In this document: positions 46,260 through 58,850 of the stretch, one piece after another | Layout of the letters: every line of letters starts with the position of its first letter | Position numbering within the stretch: position 1 is the first letter of the stretch | Source: Casuarina equisetifolia | Taxonomy: Eukaryota; Streptophyta; Magnoliopsida; Fagales; Casuarinaceae | Reading direction: 5' to 3' | NCBI GenBank assembly: GCA_028551475.1 | Contig: CM052357.1 | Location: 16,229,931 to 16,293,930 of the forward strand | DNA length: 64,000 nucleotides | Made by a program: the position numbers and the translations under genes | Notes under the pieces: generated by a model | The model's input: only the letters and a program-made list of their open reading frames with translations | What the model was told of the DNA's origin: nothing | The model's database searches: none

Positions 46260-47526
46260 CTAACAGGAGCATGCAGATAATTTCTTCATCTCACTAATTT
46301 CCAAGTCGGTCCCGGAAATGACATCAATCTTCGATCCTTTCAGCGCCGCGGCATCACTACCGTTGGATCTTCCATTTTGACAGCCCAGAGTCTTTTTAGA
46401 AACCACAGCATAAATTTCTTCTAGTAGCCTAAAAAATGCGCTGTCCACGTTGTCACCACTAAGGGCTGATGTCTCCGAGAAAAAAAGGCCCTGGTTCTGT
46501 GCAAACTCAACAGCATCTTCCGTAGGCACGGCCCTCAGGTCTACAAGATCAGCCTTGTTCCCAATCAGTGTGATCACGATGGAATTGTCAGCATGGGCCC
46601 GAAGTTCCTCGACCCACCTCGCCACATGATCAAAGCTCGGCCTCTTGGTAATATCGTATACCAGCATGGCCCCCAATGCACCCCTGTAGTATGCACTCGT
46701 CACGGCCCGGTACCTGGAAATGTTGATTCAAAAGATAGAAAATTCATCGCAATTTTGAGTTCAAGATCTAGTAGTGTTTCGAATAATTGTTTCTTTTTCC
46801 CTCTCTGTTTCCAAGTTAACAAGCATCTACCTGTATCGTTCCTTGTATACTCCAATTACTACTGAAGTAGAAGGCTTGCATTGCCTCAAATAAGTAGCAA
46901 TCTTGTGGATTTTCTGTATAATGGAAAACAAGTGCACACACTTATATTCCCTGATGGATGGTCATTCTAGTGTCTGACTTGCCCACTAGGATTCTGGATC
47001 CGACATTCGGTGGCATATTACTAAATTGGGTATTCGAAATTGATTATTAAACAAAAAATTTGTTTAGTATGTTCGGTAATTTACCTCATGAAGACAACGG
47101 TATCTTTTAATATTGTCACTTCGAACTTCTACTGTGTTTAAACAGTCATATCGCAGTGCATATGTATCTAAGTTCAGTACCTTCAGTATCGGGAAAATTT
47201 AAACTGCCAGAACCAGAACAGAAAGATTTATGAAAAGAAAGAGGGCCTAGAATTTGTGGGAGAGAAGTGAACCTTTCTTGGCCAGCAGTGTCCCAGATCT
47301 GGGCCTTGATGACTTTGTTCTTTATAGTGACAGTCCTGGTCTGGAACTCAACGCCGATGGTGGACTTGGAGTCAATGCAGAACTCGTTCTTGGTAAACCT
47401 GGATAGTAGCTGACTCTTCCCGACCGCTGAGTCTCCGATCACCACGATCTTGAATACATAATCTATTTTCTCAGGAGCAAGCTCTCGGAATCTCTCGGTG
47501 TCAATCCCACTCATTTCTTGATTCAT
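46260..47526 (-). CDS. RABA3: Rab11-type small GTPase RABA3, two exons
   Basis: The CDS joins exon 1 (47273-47526) and exon 2 (46260-46713). A 559-bp GT-AG intron (46714-47272) splits codon 85, the Arg of DTAGQER. The joined length is 708 nt, 235 residues. G motifs are GDSAVGKS (31-38), Thr56 in STIGVEF, DTAGQE (79-84), NKAD (137-140) and ETSAL (165-169). The protein ends SACSC, a double-cysteine CXC prenylation site. The N-terminal MNQEMSG and the [28 protein letters not shown] and [12 protein letters not shown] stretches fit Arabidopsis RABA3 better than other RABA clades. RABA GTPases act in trans-Golgi and recycling-endosome traffic toward the plasma membrane and cell plate. The intron position matches that usual in the RABA family. 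It is transcribed toward the AAA ATPase gene. Confidence 0.95.
46714..47272 (-). other. RABA3: Intron of RABA3
   Basis: On the minus strand, exon 1 ends CAAGAAAG before GTTCAC. Exon 2 begins after TTTCCAG with GTACCGG. Joining them restores [13 protein letters not shown] in frame. Confidence 0.93.
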
Positions 47527-47529
47527 TTT

Positions 47530-50500
47530 CGGTAAGCAAAACCACGGAGAGCAGGAGAATTATGACAATCGGACACTGATTGAAGTGTCGGCTGAATTGT
47601 TGTCGGACCCCTGTCTCTGTCGCTTTGGGTATTGGAGTCAGCTGGAGTAAGTAAAAGGAGGAGAAAAAGATTGAAAGATGAGCTAGACAAGACTGCCTTC
47701 CCAAGGGCACTGATGAAAAGTGGAGCAAGTGTGAAATACGGGCTTGTCCTTGTCTTTCCTTTAATGCTTTATCACGGTGGACGTATCATGCATTATTTTT
47801 TAATGATTTATGATTGAGCCTCTTTCCTGGCTCCATGGTCTGCCATAAACTGTAGTAAGGTTGCCAAATAGATTGGGAATTGGGATTTTCAACTGTAGTT
47901 CCAGACCCCTGGCAGGTTCTTGTGTACATGCTTATCACGAGCGAGTTGCCACCTCGTGAGTTGGGACGATTCCTAGAGAGTTGCTTGAATAAGCTTCAAT
48001 AATCAAAAAGCGAGAAAGGAAAGTCTCTGACATGGAAGAATTCATGAATCGACGTCGGTAGTCACTTAGACTTCAACAAAGGTTCAAGGGAGAAAAAGGA
48101 AGACAACATTCTTTTGAAAAACGTATCTCCAAATATAGGGTAATCTAGTCACTTCGTAGGGACTGTATTTTCTTATTTTTGGTTTGGGACAGTAGCCTTT
48201 TACGACATAATAGTTGGTATGTGAGTGAGAAAAGTTTTATATTAAATATGTAATTTTTTATAACAAAATTTAAATGCAAAATATATTTTTTTAATTCTTA
48301 ATTTAAATTTTAAATTAAATTTTTTAAGATAATGTCATAACCTAAATTGAATTTGTTCTATTTTATAGAACCTTAAGTTTAATATTATTTAACATGCAAT
48401 GGTGTGTGTACAAGAGAAAATTCTTATATTAAGTACATTATTTCTTATAATAAAACTTACATAAAATAAATTTTCATTTAAATCTTAAACTAATTTTTAA
48501 ATTAAACTTTTAGATCATTTAATAATTGAGAATATTAATTCTCTTTTCATTTTTGCCTCAATCTTAATCATAAAAATATTGGCGGAAACATTAAAAATAA
48601 AATAAAACATGCATCACATGTAGTGATGTTTCTGCAGCCTTTACAGGTGAAGATTTTGGACTCCATTGTGTTGGATATTCTCGTACTAAAAATTGTAGAT
48701 CAAAGGATTCTCTATGTATTAGTAAAATAATCATAAATATTCAACCAAAAGTCTCAGCTTCGTTTTTAAAGTTTAAGCATAGGCGGAGTGAACCTCATTA
48801 AACAAAAGATTAGTAGCTTTTTTTTTGTTGGTTTTTTTATAAAACCTGTACTAAGTCGAAACTTTTTATAGAATTTACTATTGAGATCGGTCATGTAAAA
48901 CTGAAAATGGCATGTAATGGCGATAGGGTCCACGTGCCTCAATTTATGATAGCATGGGAAGACTTAAATCTCCTGACCCATGGTAGCAATCAATACGTTA
49001 AACTTCGAAAAGCCTTCTGACCTGTGCCAATCGGGCAACCAATACATGCACCGACAACAATTTGGTAGAGTGACCTCCTTGGAATCATGATAGTGGCCCA
49101 CATCTTTAGAAGGAAATATAAAATCCAAGGTGGGAACACGAACAAAAGCTTGTCGTTGCTAATGCAATTTCAGCTTGTAATCTCTTTCATTTTACCCGAT
49201 CACTAAGCATCACTGTACTCGGTACCCCCAAATGGACAACAATTGGAATGTGCCAAAATAGTACCAACCTTCATCAGATGTTTCTGAATCTTTTTATGTA
49301 TCTATTTATCCTATGGTTAACAGACTTACGATTGTGTAGGTTTCATATTCACCGCCTGATGTCCTGTAGATGATATGTGGAAAAAAAAAAAAAAGGTGGG
49401 GAAAGACAGGAGGAAACAAAGGTTCCTAATGCGAGGTGAGCTGCTTCCCGGCTAACAAGGCCGTCACTTCGGTGGAGCACGTAGAAGTACGAGACCCGAG
49501 ATTCTAGGTACCATCAGCTGTTCTATCTTTCTTTTTATGGGCAAGATACGTTTTAATAAAGCTAAAATAGATACGTGAAAGAAGTGGGAACTAAAGCAAA
49601 CCCTTCCGTAAAAGGGAGGGGGTACAAAATTGATCAAGTTTAACATCTTCTTGGCAATAGCCATATTGGTATGGAAGGGGGGGAGGGTCAGCGTTTAGGG
49701 CTACGTCAGTCCTACGTGCGTGAGTCTTCTGCGCACTCGAAAATGTTGGCCAGAAAGTTATATTAGTTCTATGAATCTGATCTGATTTTAATTTATTCTA
49801 TTTTTTATTCTATTTTATTTGAATTTTATCAAATAAAAATTAATGTAACGTAGATGAATCGATCATTGAAGTGAAATGAAAAAGTTCAAAAATATGAAAA
49901 ACTTTTAGATAGTGAAATGAAAAAGTTCAAAAATATGAAAAACTTTTAGATAGTGAAATGAAAAAGTTCAAAAATATGAAAAACTTTTAGATTTTTATTT
50001 TCTCTTCAATGATTAATTAATCTTTGTTTCATGAGAGTTTATAGATGAATAAATATTTGAGTTCTATTGTTTTGTAATTAAAATCAGATAAGATTGAATA
50101 GTTTCAATAAGTGTATTTAAATTATATTATAACTTCTAATAAGCATGCATAACATTTTAAATAATAGCTACTTAGACTGATGTTTAGTTAATTAGTTTAG
50201 TATTAAGTTAGTAATAACTCAAACTGTGAAGTTTAAAGTTTGAGAATTTGTGTGCATGAATTGGAATTTACATTATAATATTAAAAAAAATCTTCATTAG
50301 TTTACATTGTTTGTATAAATGTAACTCTTCATTTATAGCCAAAACCTATAATTTTTTATTAATCCATGAAATTCTATACTTTATTCACCCCGAAATGTAT
50401 TTATTTGTAATACCCAAGCTAAATTGGGACCAAAATGGAAGTCTGTAACATATTCGTAAGTCATGTTATAAGATTGCACGCTCATGTTTCATCTTGATCT

Positions 50501-50884
50501 ATGAAGTTAAACCCTTTGTATCTTCGCCCAGCAAGGTGGCGAGAGTGTAAGCCACTCCTTGTCACCCCTTATAAGTTTGAATCATTTGTCAACTTTTTTT
50601 TCTGTTTTCCTTTTTTTTTTTTGTCCATTGTTTGTTACTACACGTACAATTAGTAAGTCATCTTTTATTTTGTTAGGACGACAAATGGTAATAAAAATGC
50701 ATATATAGTATAATATCAAAACTCAAATATTTATCTATCAAAACACAATCATCACATTTTATTTTCATTGATCTGGCACGGAGAGGAAGCAATTTAGTAA
50801 TATTTTTATTTCATTAAATAGGTAGATGAAAGCATTATTGAGAGATTTATTTATTCTAAAACTAAAACTCAAATTGTTTTTCAT
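47530..50884. other. Intergenic spacer
   Basis: The RABA3 promoter and 5' UTR should lie in the first part. The rest is AT-rich, with near-repeats at 48220-48540 and a perfect three-unit 41-bp tandem repeat at 49870-49992. The only ORFs are short and unrecognised (49464-49664). Confidence 0.5.
49870..49992. repeat. Three perfect 41-bp tandem repeats
   Basis: Units 49870-49910, 49911-49951 and 49952-49992 are identical by eye, each starting AGTGAAATGAAAAAGTTC. Each unit contains AAAAGTT and AACTTTT, a short potential hairpin. Confidence 0.95.
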
Positions 50885-51224
50885 TGTCAAAATAAGTGCG
50901 TGAGCATGGTAATGAACAATAAAAGATGAGGAAACCTCTAGTTATTAATGAACAAGAGAAAACCAACATTACAAGTGGGAGATAATAATCCCAAGAATGA
51001 ATTCAAAATGTTTACAAAGGTTCTATATATAAGCAAATAAAGATCCATTGCTTGAGATGTCGCTATTGTCCTCTCTGCAAAGAGGGTTGTAGAAAGAACA
51101 ATGGTCGGTGTTGTTGCATGCTGCAGAGTCATGTTAGCATGTGTGGTTTCTTCTGTAGGAACTAGACCATGTTAATGGTGATGTGGTGGCCACGTGGATG
51201 TGATTACCACCTCATCTTCAAAAA
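50885..51224 (-). mobile_element. 3' LTR of decayed copia (340 bp)
   Basis: The segment begins TGTCAAAATA and aligns over 340 bp with 56291-56630. The internal side carries a polypurine tract (minus strand TTGAGGGAGGGT, near 51225-51236). About 45 of 340 positions differ from the partner LTR. Confidence 0.9.
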
Positions 51225-51539
51225 CCCTCCCTCAAGTTGATGGTCGATAGGAATTGATGACATTCAGCTTGCCAAGGACATGATTGTGTTGATTAGCCCC
51301 TTGGTCAACACATTTATAGGCTGATCTCTAGTGCCAACATGGTCCATACAAATGATTCCTCTATAAATCTTCTTGCGAAGGAAGTGACAATCAATATCAA
51401 TGTGCTTTGTCCACTAATGAACCATAAGATTTGCTGTTAACTCCATAGCAGTTGTATTGTCATAGAATAGGAGGACAGGGTGTGAGGTATGTGAAGCCCC
51501 ATGTCTCCTAAAAGGCCAAGTAACCACATGATCTTACAA

Positions 51540-51800
51540 GTAGTAAGGGCCATAGCTCGGTACTCAACTTTAGTAGATGATAGTGACATAACCCCTTGTT
51601 TTTTGCTCTTCTAAGAGATAAACATATCACCCAGCATAACACAAAACTTGGTGAGTAACTTTTTGCCTACCTTGCATGTTGAATAGTTTGAATCACAATA
51701 AGCTTGCAACTGATAGCCAACCATAAAAGAAACAAAGAGGTTGAACATGGACAACTCTTCAAGTACTTGACTAGTCATATGACAGCTTTCCAATGAGATT
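51540..51800 (-). pseudogene. Copia RNase H remnant
   Basis: The minus strand reads GYQLQAYCDSNYSTCKVGKK and CVMLGDMFISWKSKKQ, followed by the VEYRAMA-like region. This corresponds to the copia RNase H AYCDSDWA......TG.C..LG...ISWKSKKQ pattern. Stops interrupt it. Confidence 0.8.
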
Positions 51801-52189
51801 TCTTGGGGAAGTGCATGAATTGACCAAATTATGCATAGTGTAGGAAATATCTAGTCATGTGACATTCAAATAATTTAGCTTGCCTATGAGTTGTTAATAC
51901 TTTAAGGGATCATTCAATGGTGGATCATTATCTCGAGGAATTGAAGCCCCTTTGTCATGCTTATAATAGTGAGGGACAAGTTGGTTTCTATGGGGTTTCC
52001 CATTAACTTAGCTCCACTAAGACCAAGCTCATCAATCAATTCCAAGATGTACTTGCACTAACTCAAATGAATTCCATTGTTGTCTCTAAGGACCTCAATC
52101 CTAAGAAAATACTTGAGATCTCCCAAGTCCTTAATGTAAAAAGAAAAGTGTAAATGCTTCTTTAGTTCTTAAATCTCATAGATGTTGCT

Positions 52190-52789
52190 TCTTATGATAA
52201 GGATGTCATCAACATAAATTATAAGGATTACTATTAAAGTACCTCATTTCTTAATGAAGAGTGAGGTGTCACGCATGGAGTCTTGATATTTGGTAGCTAG
52301 CAAAGCATTTGTGAATTTTTTATGCCATTGCTGAGCTGCTTGTTTCAATCCATATAAAGATTTCTTTAACCTGCACACTTTCTCATTGAGATTTCCTAGT
52401 GGTAAGTGCATGTAGACTTCCTTATTAAAATCTCCTTGAAGGAAGGCATTACTAACATCCATCTAGTGGATTTGCCATTAATTCTTTGCTGCCAAAGAAA
52501 AAGCACACCGAACTATAATGTGTTTCATCACAAGTGTGAAGATCTCATGATAATCAACCCCTTCCTGTTAACTACATTCCTTAGCCACTAATCTAGCCTT
52601 ATATCTCTCAATGGTTCCATCAACATTGTGCTTAATCTTGTACATCCATTTACACCCTATAGGTTTTCTTTTAGATGGTAAGTTCACAATATCCCAAGTG
52701 TCATTAGCCTCCAAAGCCTTAATCTCCTCTACCATGGCTTTTTGCCATCTAGGATTGCCAATAGCCTTATGGTAAAAGTTTGGTTCCAT
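52190..52789 (-). pseudogene. Copia reverse transcriptase remnant
   Basis: The stretch 52568-52789 reads [20 protein letters not shown] and [20 protein letters not shown], the RT opening. The stretch 52244-52462 reads MDVSNAFLQGDFNKEVYMHL and CRLKKSLYGLKQAAQQWHKK, the RT core. The catalytic YVDD is encoded at about 52208-52219 in another frame. Stops separate the parts. Confidence 0.88.
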
Positions 52790-53344
52790 ATTGGTAAAAA
52801 TGGATACAATGAACTATTGGCTATCATTTGGGAGGTGGTGGTAGGCAATGTAGGCTGAGAAAGGATATTCAAATGATTCAATTTCCAAGGCATTTATGGT
52901 GGGTTAGATATTGTCATTCGACCAAAGTGGTGGTCGACTTTCCTTGGTGGATTGCCTAGGAAGTGTTGGAATGGATGTTTCTTGTGGGTTTTCTAGTCTT
53001 TATAGAATATTGTTTGTCTTTTCATTAGAAAAGATGTCATAAGAATCTACCAATGGTGGCAGAGGTTTTAGTGTTTTGTAAGGTTTTGGTGGAATGGTTG
53101 GGTTGACAGTAGTAGCTGGTGATGTGTGAATTACGTTATGATTATGAGTATCGAGGACCATCTTAACAGGTGCAACCAAAGGCGCTTAAGGAAAAGCATA
53201 TGATGCAGACTCTATGTGTGCGAAGGGAAATGTGTCCTTATAAAAGTGTACATCTTGACTAATAAAGAAAGATTAGGTCTCAAGATTATAAAGCCTATAT
53301 CCTTTTTGCCCTTAAGCGTATCCCATAAATATGCTAAGGATAAC

Positions 53345-54540
53345 TCATGCATCAAACTTGTCTTTGTATCCTATCGTAATGGCATAACAAAGACAATGAA
53401 AAACTCTAAGATGAGAGATCTTTGGTGGTTTGCTAAAAAGTTTCTCAAATGGGGTAATCATGTGTAGCACGGTTGAAGGAATTCTATTTATGAGATAGGT
53501 TGTTGCAAGTATGCATTCCCCCCAAAACCTAAATGGCATGTTACTTTGGAATTTGAGTGCTTGTGCAACATCTAAGATATGATAGTGTTTATGTTCTACA
53601 ACACCGTTTTATTGAAGATTATGTACACATGAACTTTCATGTGCAATCCCTTACGATGAGAAGAGATTCTTCATATGGTGATTGAAGAAATCTAATGCAT
53701 TAACAGTTCTAACATATTTGACTATGGTGTCAAACTAATTTCTTACTAGGTTAAGAAATTCCTCTAATTAAGGAAAGGTTTCACTCTTGACTTTCATGAG
53801 AAACGTCCAAGTTCCTCGAGAAAATCCATCACAATTATGAGACAATATCTCAACCTATCATGATTGGGGTTCTTGTAGAGACCCTAGACATCTACATGGA
53901 TTAGGTGAAAAAGACATTGCGTTGTATTATCGCACAAATTAAAAGAATTATGAGTTTGTTTTACAAGTGGACAAATTAGACAATGATCATCATGAGAAAC
54001 ATTTTTGAAATTTAAATCATTGTAAACTTGAACTTGGCATTAGACAAATGTATGAGCTTATAGTGCCAAAGTTTGGAGTTTGAAAAAGTACAACTTAATA
54101 AAGCATTAACATAACATGAGTCATGCCTAGGAAGATGTGCTACAAAATTCCTTTTATCTAAGTGTGTGACAAAATGGTACAACTTGCTTCTCATCCTACA
54201 TGGTCCCTTGACTTCATTCATCGAAAGGTCTTGAAAGACACTTAAATAAGCATACAATATGGTGTGGCAATTATTTTCATGGCAAAATTTGAACATAAAT
54301 ATGAGATTAAATTTAAAATCTAGTAATTATAAGACTATGTGCAATTGTAGATATTTGGATATGCAGATGTTCTTGATATGTGTAACCATAGCACTTTCAC
54401 CATTTGGAAATTTAACTTTCCTAAATCTAGATGCACATGATATAAGAGATTCTAGGTAGTTGAAGTTTGTAGTAATATTATTGCTAGCACCACTATCAAT
54501 AATCCAACTTTGATTAACAAATTCAACTGTACTTGCCATG
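53345..54540 (-). pseudogene. Copia protease and integrase remnants
   Basis: The stretch 54327-54539 begins with VNQSWIIDSGASNNIT, the aspartic protease active site (DSGAS, equivalent to DSGAT). The stretch 54012-54296 follows with a GAG-pre-integrase-like WHYKLIHLSNAKF. The stretch 53345-53539 holds the integrase end, [20 protein letters not shown] and FHCLCYA. The catalytic core between them is broken by stops. Confidence 0.8.
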
Positions 54541-54739
54541 TGTGCATGACATTGCTAGCCATGCTCCTCATCCATGAGTGCTAGGAAGTGCTAGTAGTTA
54601 GTTTCAATGATGAAGACCTAACCAAACTTGCTTGCCACTAGATTAGCCTTTGCTTCTTTCTTGTAGTTTCTATGTCCGAGTGGAAAGACATGCAATTTTT
54701 AACATTCCTTGCGTTCATGCTCGTATCCTTTCCAATACT

Positions 54740-55640
54740 CATATTGTGGGCTTGTCACCCAATAACATTTCTCCTTTTTATGCCTTTTTTTCCCACAAAG
54801 GTCACATTTTTTGTTTTGCCTTGGCCTAAACGACTTGCCACATTTTGTGTTGCTTTAAGTGTAAATGACACGTTGTTTTTAGGAGTGAAGCCAACACCTG
54901 ATTTCATCCCTAAAAGTGTGGTCACCACAATAGTGCCTCTACGAGCATCCAAACTTGTTGCGTCGAACCCATTTTTCATTGTAACAAAGGCGTTCCTTGA
55001 CCATTTTCCTTGACATGCTCCGACAATATTCTGCATTTCAAATGATTGAGTAGGTGTTCATGAGGTCCAAAAGAGGCTGTATTACAAGAATTTGCTCCAT
55101 GAGTGGCGAATAATAAGTTATCAAGGCCCCAAAGTAGCTGGTAGAACTTCATGGTGTCTTCATGGAGCTTCCATGGCTAGAAAATGGCCATTTTTGGCAA
55201 TTTCAGCTCAATCAAAGTGTTGAATTCATTCTAGAGTTGCTTCAATTGGCCAATATATGCAAAATCGCCTCTCCCCCTTGACGAATTAAGCATAATTTGT
55301 TCACAACATTGCAAACCCTAGACGGGTCGGCTTGATGATATTGGGCTCGGAGTTCTACCCATATTTCAGTGGTGGTTTGAGTGTAGATGAGGCCATTATG
55401 AAGGTGGTTGGTGATGGAGTTTAAAATCCAGCCACATCACACTGAATTGCAGCGTTCCCAAAGAGTTTGGGCCGAGAAGCCGAGTTTGAGTCGATTGTAG
55501 GACCCATTGACGAAGACCATTTATTCTTGATCAAGAAGGCAATGGTCATCGTTTCTCGCCAGACTACGCAATTGGCAATTCCGATGAGTTTTATCCTAAC
55601 TAAGGCGGCTAAATGGGTGTCTTTGATCAGCAAATAAAGT
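54740..55640 (-). pseudogene. Copia gag remnant with intact zinc-knuckle ligands
   Basis: The stretch 55421-55633 reads VRIKLIGIANCVVWRETMTI AFLIKNKW, the copia gag_3-like start (..NY..W...MTIAL..KNK). The zinc knuckle CDLCGKKRHKKEKC is encoded at about 54764-54808 with all three cysteines and the histidine. The frame shifts between the two parts. Confidence 0.75.
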
Positions 55641-56277
55641 GGATTGGTGTAATCTGCGGTTTGTGCCCTAGTTTCAATTTAGGGATCCTCTTTACGCAAC
55701 GGCAGAGTGGCAGAAGGGGTGAGCAAAAGTGTGCGATTCTTGATATTGCTTCGAAACGGCAGAATGTATGGGGGTACATCGCTAGATTTGCCGCCGAATT
55801 TCGTTATTTGGGAAGTTGCAGTGGTGTGGAGTCAAAAACATTGTTGTTTTGGATTGCAGATAATGAAACGATGTTGCTTGGCTGGGATGCAAGCAACGTC
55901 ATTTGAACACCCCTTTACAGCGTTGTTCGCATTGAGAAGCAAAGTGTCATCATATTTTAGCAAATGCACGTTGTTGCGTTGTAAGGCAATATGACATCAT
56001 GAGACTTCACTAATTGAGATGGCATCGTTTGTGTTGTACGACAATACGATGTCATTGGACTAATAGGGAGTGAGAATGACATCGTTAGGGATCATCATCT
56101 TTGCAAAGTCATCGAAAATCTCAGAGAAACCCTAGATTCACCAATGTTGTAGGAATAACAAAGAAAGGACTCTCAAAATAGAGAGAAAAAAATTGGGAAA
56201 GAAACCAATATGATATGTGCGGAAGCATTTCTTTAGAATAAAAAAAAATGGACAAAAAACCAAGGTTTTAAACCTAA

Positions 56278-56290
56278 GCTCTCAATACCA
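56278..56290 (-). other. Primer-binding site of the 5.7-kb copia
   Basis: Minus strand TGGTATTGAGAGC directly follows the LTR end TTTTGACA. It is the usual initiator tRNA-Met site of copia elements. Confidence 0.85.
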
Positions 56291-56630
56291 TGTCAAAATA
56301 AATGCGTGAGCATGGTAATGAATAACAAAAGATGGGGAAAACTTTGTTCATTAATGAACAAGAGAAAACCAACATTACAAGTGGGAGATAATAATCCCAA
56401 GAATGAATTCGAAATGTTTACAATGGTTTTATATATAAGCAAATAGAGATCCGTTGCTTGAGTCGTCGCTATTGTCCTCTGTGTAGAGAAGGCTGCAGAG
56501 AGGACAGTGGTCTGGTGCCATTGCATGCTGCAAAGCCGTGCAGCATGTGTGGTTTCTTTTGTAGGAACCGGACCGTGCTAATGGCGATGTGGCAGCCACG
56601 TGGATGTGACTGCCACCTCATCTCCGAACA
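56291..56630 (-). mobile_element. 5' LTR of decayed copia (340 bp)
   Basis: On the minus strand the LTR runs TGTTCGGAGATGAGG to TATTTTGACA. It contains TATATATAAG-type sequence (about 56430-56440) as a possible promoter. It has clearly more G and C at sites differing from the partner LTR. Confidence 0.9.
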
Positions 56631-57251
56631 ATTATCATAATAAAAAGAATTATAAATATCATTTACTACAAAGTGAAAATTGAAAGATTTTTGGGATAGT
56701 GCTTTACTTTAAATAATGCAATAGAACAAGATGACTAGCACCGAACATGCTTTTGTATTAAATGTGTACCCGAGTGAGGAAGACTTGTCTTTTGTCAAAC
56801 CATCTCGCCTTTTGGCATTAACGGGATCTCCACAAATCATATATATGAATCACGTCTTCTGTCTTCTGTCTTCTTTCTTGCTTTTAGGTATTAAAAGGAA
56901 TGGAAAAAATATTTTTTAAAACAAAAACACCTACTAACAGAGTTCAACACTAAGTGAAAGTATTCTCATGTTGATCACATATTAATTTAGTAATAAGCTA
57001 GTAGGCTTCAAGACTTAGTGACATTAGATTTGACATATGAATATGTGAGTTTGATTGTATGTGTACGTGTGAAAAAGGAGGAAAAAAAGGAAAAGAAAAA
57101 AAGTAAAAGCATTCTCAATTTAACACTAATATTGGCAACTGACAATCGGGCCGAACGGCATGTCGCTTTCCAAACATGTAGTCTCCTCTCAACGCTGAAG
57201 CTAGTCTTCTAGCCACGGTTCTTCGCCCAAAGTGAAAGAAAGGTCTCAGCC
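56631..57251. other. PPR gene upstream region
   Basis: An AT-rich stretch of about 620 bp separates the copia LTR from the PPR start codon. The promoter should be here, but no motif is clear enough to call. A purine-rich patch (57072-57107) lies about 150 bp upstream of the ATG. Confidence 0.4.
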
Positions 57252-58850
57252 ATGCTTCTGCGACGCCAGTCTTACTGCCGCCATCTCACGATCACCGCCG
57301 TTCGTTTTTGCCCTTTCTCCACCGGCGAGCCCAAGCCGACCGCCCAATCCTACAACGTAACGCCCCCGATCAAACCGTGGCCGCAGCGGCTCTACCCCAA
57401 GCGCCTTGTCTCCATGGTCCTTCGCCAGCAAAATCTCGACCTTGCGATGCAAATATTTTACCACGCTGGAAAATTCCACCCTAGTTTTTCTCACAATTAC
57501 GACACCTACCACGCCATCATCCGACGCCTCTGTCGCGCCCGGGAGTTCGAAGTCGTCGAGTCCCTGCTATCGGAGCTTGGTCGTTCTCAGATCAAATGCG
57601 GCGAAAACCTTTTCATCGACATAATCCGAAGCTACGGCCTTGTGGGTCGACCTAATTCGGCGTTAAAAACCTTCCTACGCATCGAAGACTTCGGTGTTCA
57701 ACGCTCGGTGAGGTCGTTGAACACTTTGTTAAACGCCTTGGTTCAGAACAAGCAGTATGCTTTGCTACATGCATTGTTCAAGAACAGTCAGTCGAGATTT
57801 GGGGTTGTCCCCAATGTGTTCACGTGTAATATTTTGATCAAAGCCATGTGTAAGAAGAATGATGTGGAGGGTGCAGTGAGGGTGCTTGATGAAATGCCTG
57901 CGATGGGAATGATACCTAATTTGGTTACTTATACCACGATTTTGGGTGGGTATGTTGAGCGGGGAGATATGATTAGTGCGAGGAGGGTTTTTGGTGAGGT
58001 TTTTGATAGAGGATGGATCGCTGATGCGACTACGTATACTGTTTTGATGGATGGCTATTGTAAGCTAGGGAGGCTGGTTGATGCAATCAAGCTGATGGAT
58101 GATATGGAGGAGAATGGGGTTGAACCCAATGAGGTTGCTTACAGTGTCATGATCGACGCTTATTGTAAAGAGAAGAAGTCAGGGGAAGCATGTAACTTGC
58201 TTGACGAGATGCTGGAAAAGAAGTATATACCAAGCTCGAACCTTTGTTGCAAGGTGATCGATGTGTTGTGCGAAGAAGAGAAAGTTGAGGATGCTTGTTT
58301 GTTGTGGAAGAGGCTGTTGAAGAAGAATGTCATGCCGGATAATGCTATATCAAGCTCCCTTCTGCATTGGCTTTGTAAGAAGGGTAAAATCTGGGAAGCA
58401 AGGAAGTTATTTGATGAATTCGAGAAGGGTTCCATCCCAAGTGTTTTGACGTATAATACACTTATAGCAGGGATGTGTGAGAGGGGGGAGTTGTGTGAGG
58501 CAGGTAGGTTGTGGGATGACATGGTGGAAAAGGGATGTGCTCCTAATGCTTTTACGTATAGCATGTTGATTAAGGGCTTCTGTAAGATTGGCAATGCAAG
58601 GGAAGGGATAAGAATCCTCGAGGAGATGTTGGAAAAACGATGTTTGCCGGACAAGTTGACTTACTCTATATTGATTCAGGGACTTTATGACTCAGGACAT
58701 GAAGAAGAAGTTGCAAAGGTTCTTTCGGTGGCCATGTCAAGCGGAGGAGTCGATAGTGATTCTTGGGGCTTTTTATTTACCAGGATGATTGATAATCTTG
58801 ACAGTGGGACATGTGATCTCAACAGAGTATTACTAGACAGTGCTTCTTAA
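57252..58850 (+). CDS. P-class pentatricopeptide repeat protein, organelle-targeted (At5g16420-like)
   Basis: The 532-residue intronless protein has an N-terminal segment rich in Arg, Ser and Thr and poor in acids ([19 protein letters not shown]), consistent with mitochondrial import. About twelve 35-residue PPR motifs follow from residue 83 to 502. The cleanest start at 189 ([14 protein letters not shown]), 224, 259 ([16 protein letters not shown]), 294, 398 ([16 protein letters not shown]), 433 and 468. No E, DYW or SMR domain follows, so it is P class. Such proteins bind organelle RNA and act in stability, splicing or translation. Similarity by memory is best to Arabidopsis At5g16420, a predicted mitochondrial PPR protein; the RNA target is unknown. 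The start is the first ATG, and it opens the targeting sequence. Confidence 0.93.
   Translation: MLLRRQSYCRHLTITAVRFCPFSTGEPKPTAQSYNVTPPIKPWPQRLYPKRLVSMVLRQQNLDLAMQIFYHAGKFHPSFSHNYDTYHAIIRRLCRAREFEVVESLLSELGRSQIKCGENLFIDIIRSYGLVGRPNSALKTFLRIEDFGVQRSVRSLNTLLNALVQNKQYALLHALFKNSQSRFGVVPNVFTCNILIKAMCKKNDVEGAVRVLDEMPAMGMIPNLVTYTTILGGYVERGDMISARRVFGEVFDRGWIADATTYTVLMDGYCKLGRLVDAIKLMDDMEENGVEPNEVAYSVMIDAYCKEKKSGEACNLLDEMLEKKYIPSSNLCCKVIDVLCEEEKVEDACLLWKRLLKKNVMPDNAISSSLLHWLCKKGKIWEARKLFDEFEKGSIPSVLTYNTLIAGMCERGELCEAGRLWDDMVEKGCAPNAFTYSMLIKGFCKIGNAREGIRILEEMLEKRCLPDKLTYSILIQGLYDSGHEEEVAKVLSVAMSSGGVDSDSWGFLFTRMIDNLDSGTCDLNRVLLDSAS

Larger units (their letters stand above)
50885..56630 (-). mobile_element. 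Complete but decayed Ty1/copia element, 5.7 kb
   Basis: Two 340-bp LTRs flank a minus-strand internal region. The primer-binding site is TGGTATTGAGAGC and the order is gag, zinc knuckle, integrase, RT, RNase H, polypurine tract. All ORFs are short, and stops and frameshifts are frequent. Flanking words TTCAT (50880-50884) and ATTAT (56631-56635) do not match convincingly as a target duplication. The gag, with MTIAFLIKNKW and a CDLCGKKRHKKEKC knuckle, differs from the SIRE-like family elsewhere in the window. The copia lineage was not assigned further. Confidence 0.88.

Noticed and set aside
50880..56635. TTCAT and ATTAT as target duplication of the 5.7-kb copia
   Set aside because: Only three of five positions agree, so I do not call it, although old mutation could explain the difference.
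58160..58654. 164-codon minus-strand ORF opposite the PPR gene
   Set aside because: It is antisense to tandem PPR motifs, and its repeated Leu/Ser pattern is the mirror of those repeats.
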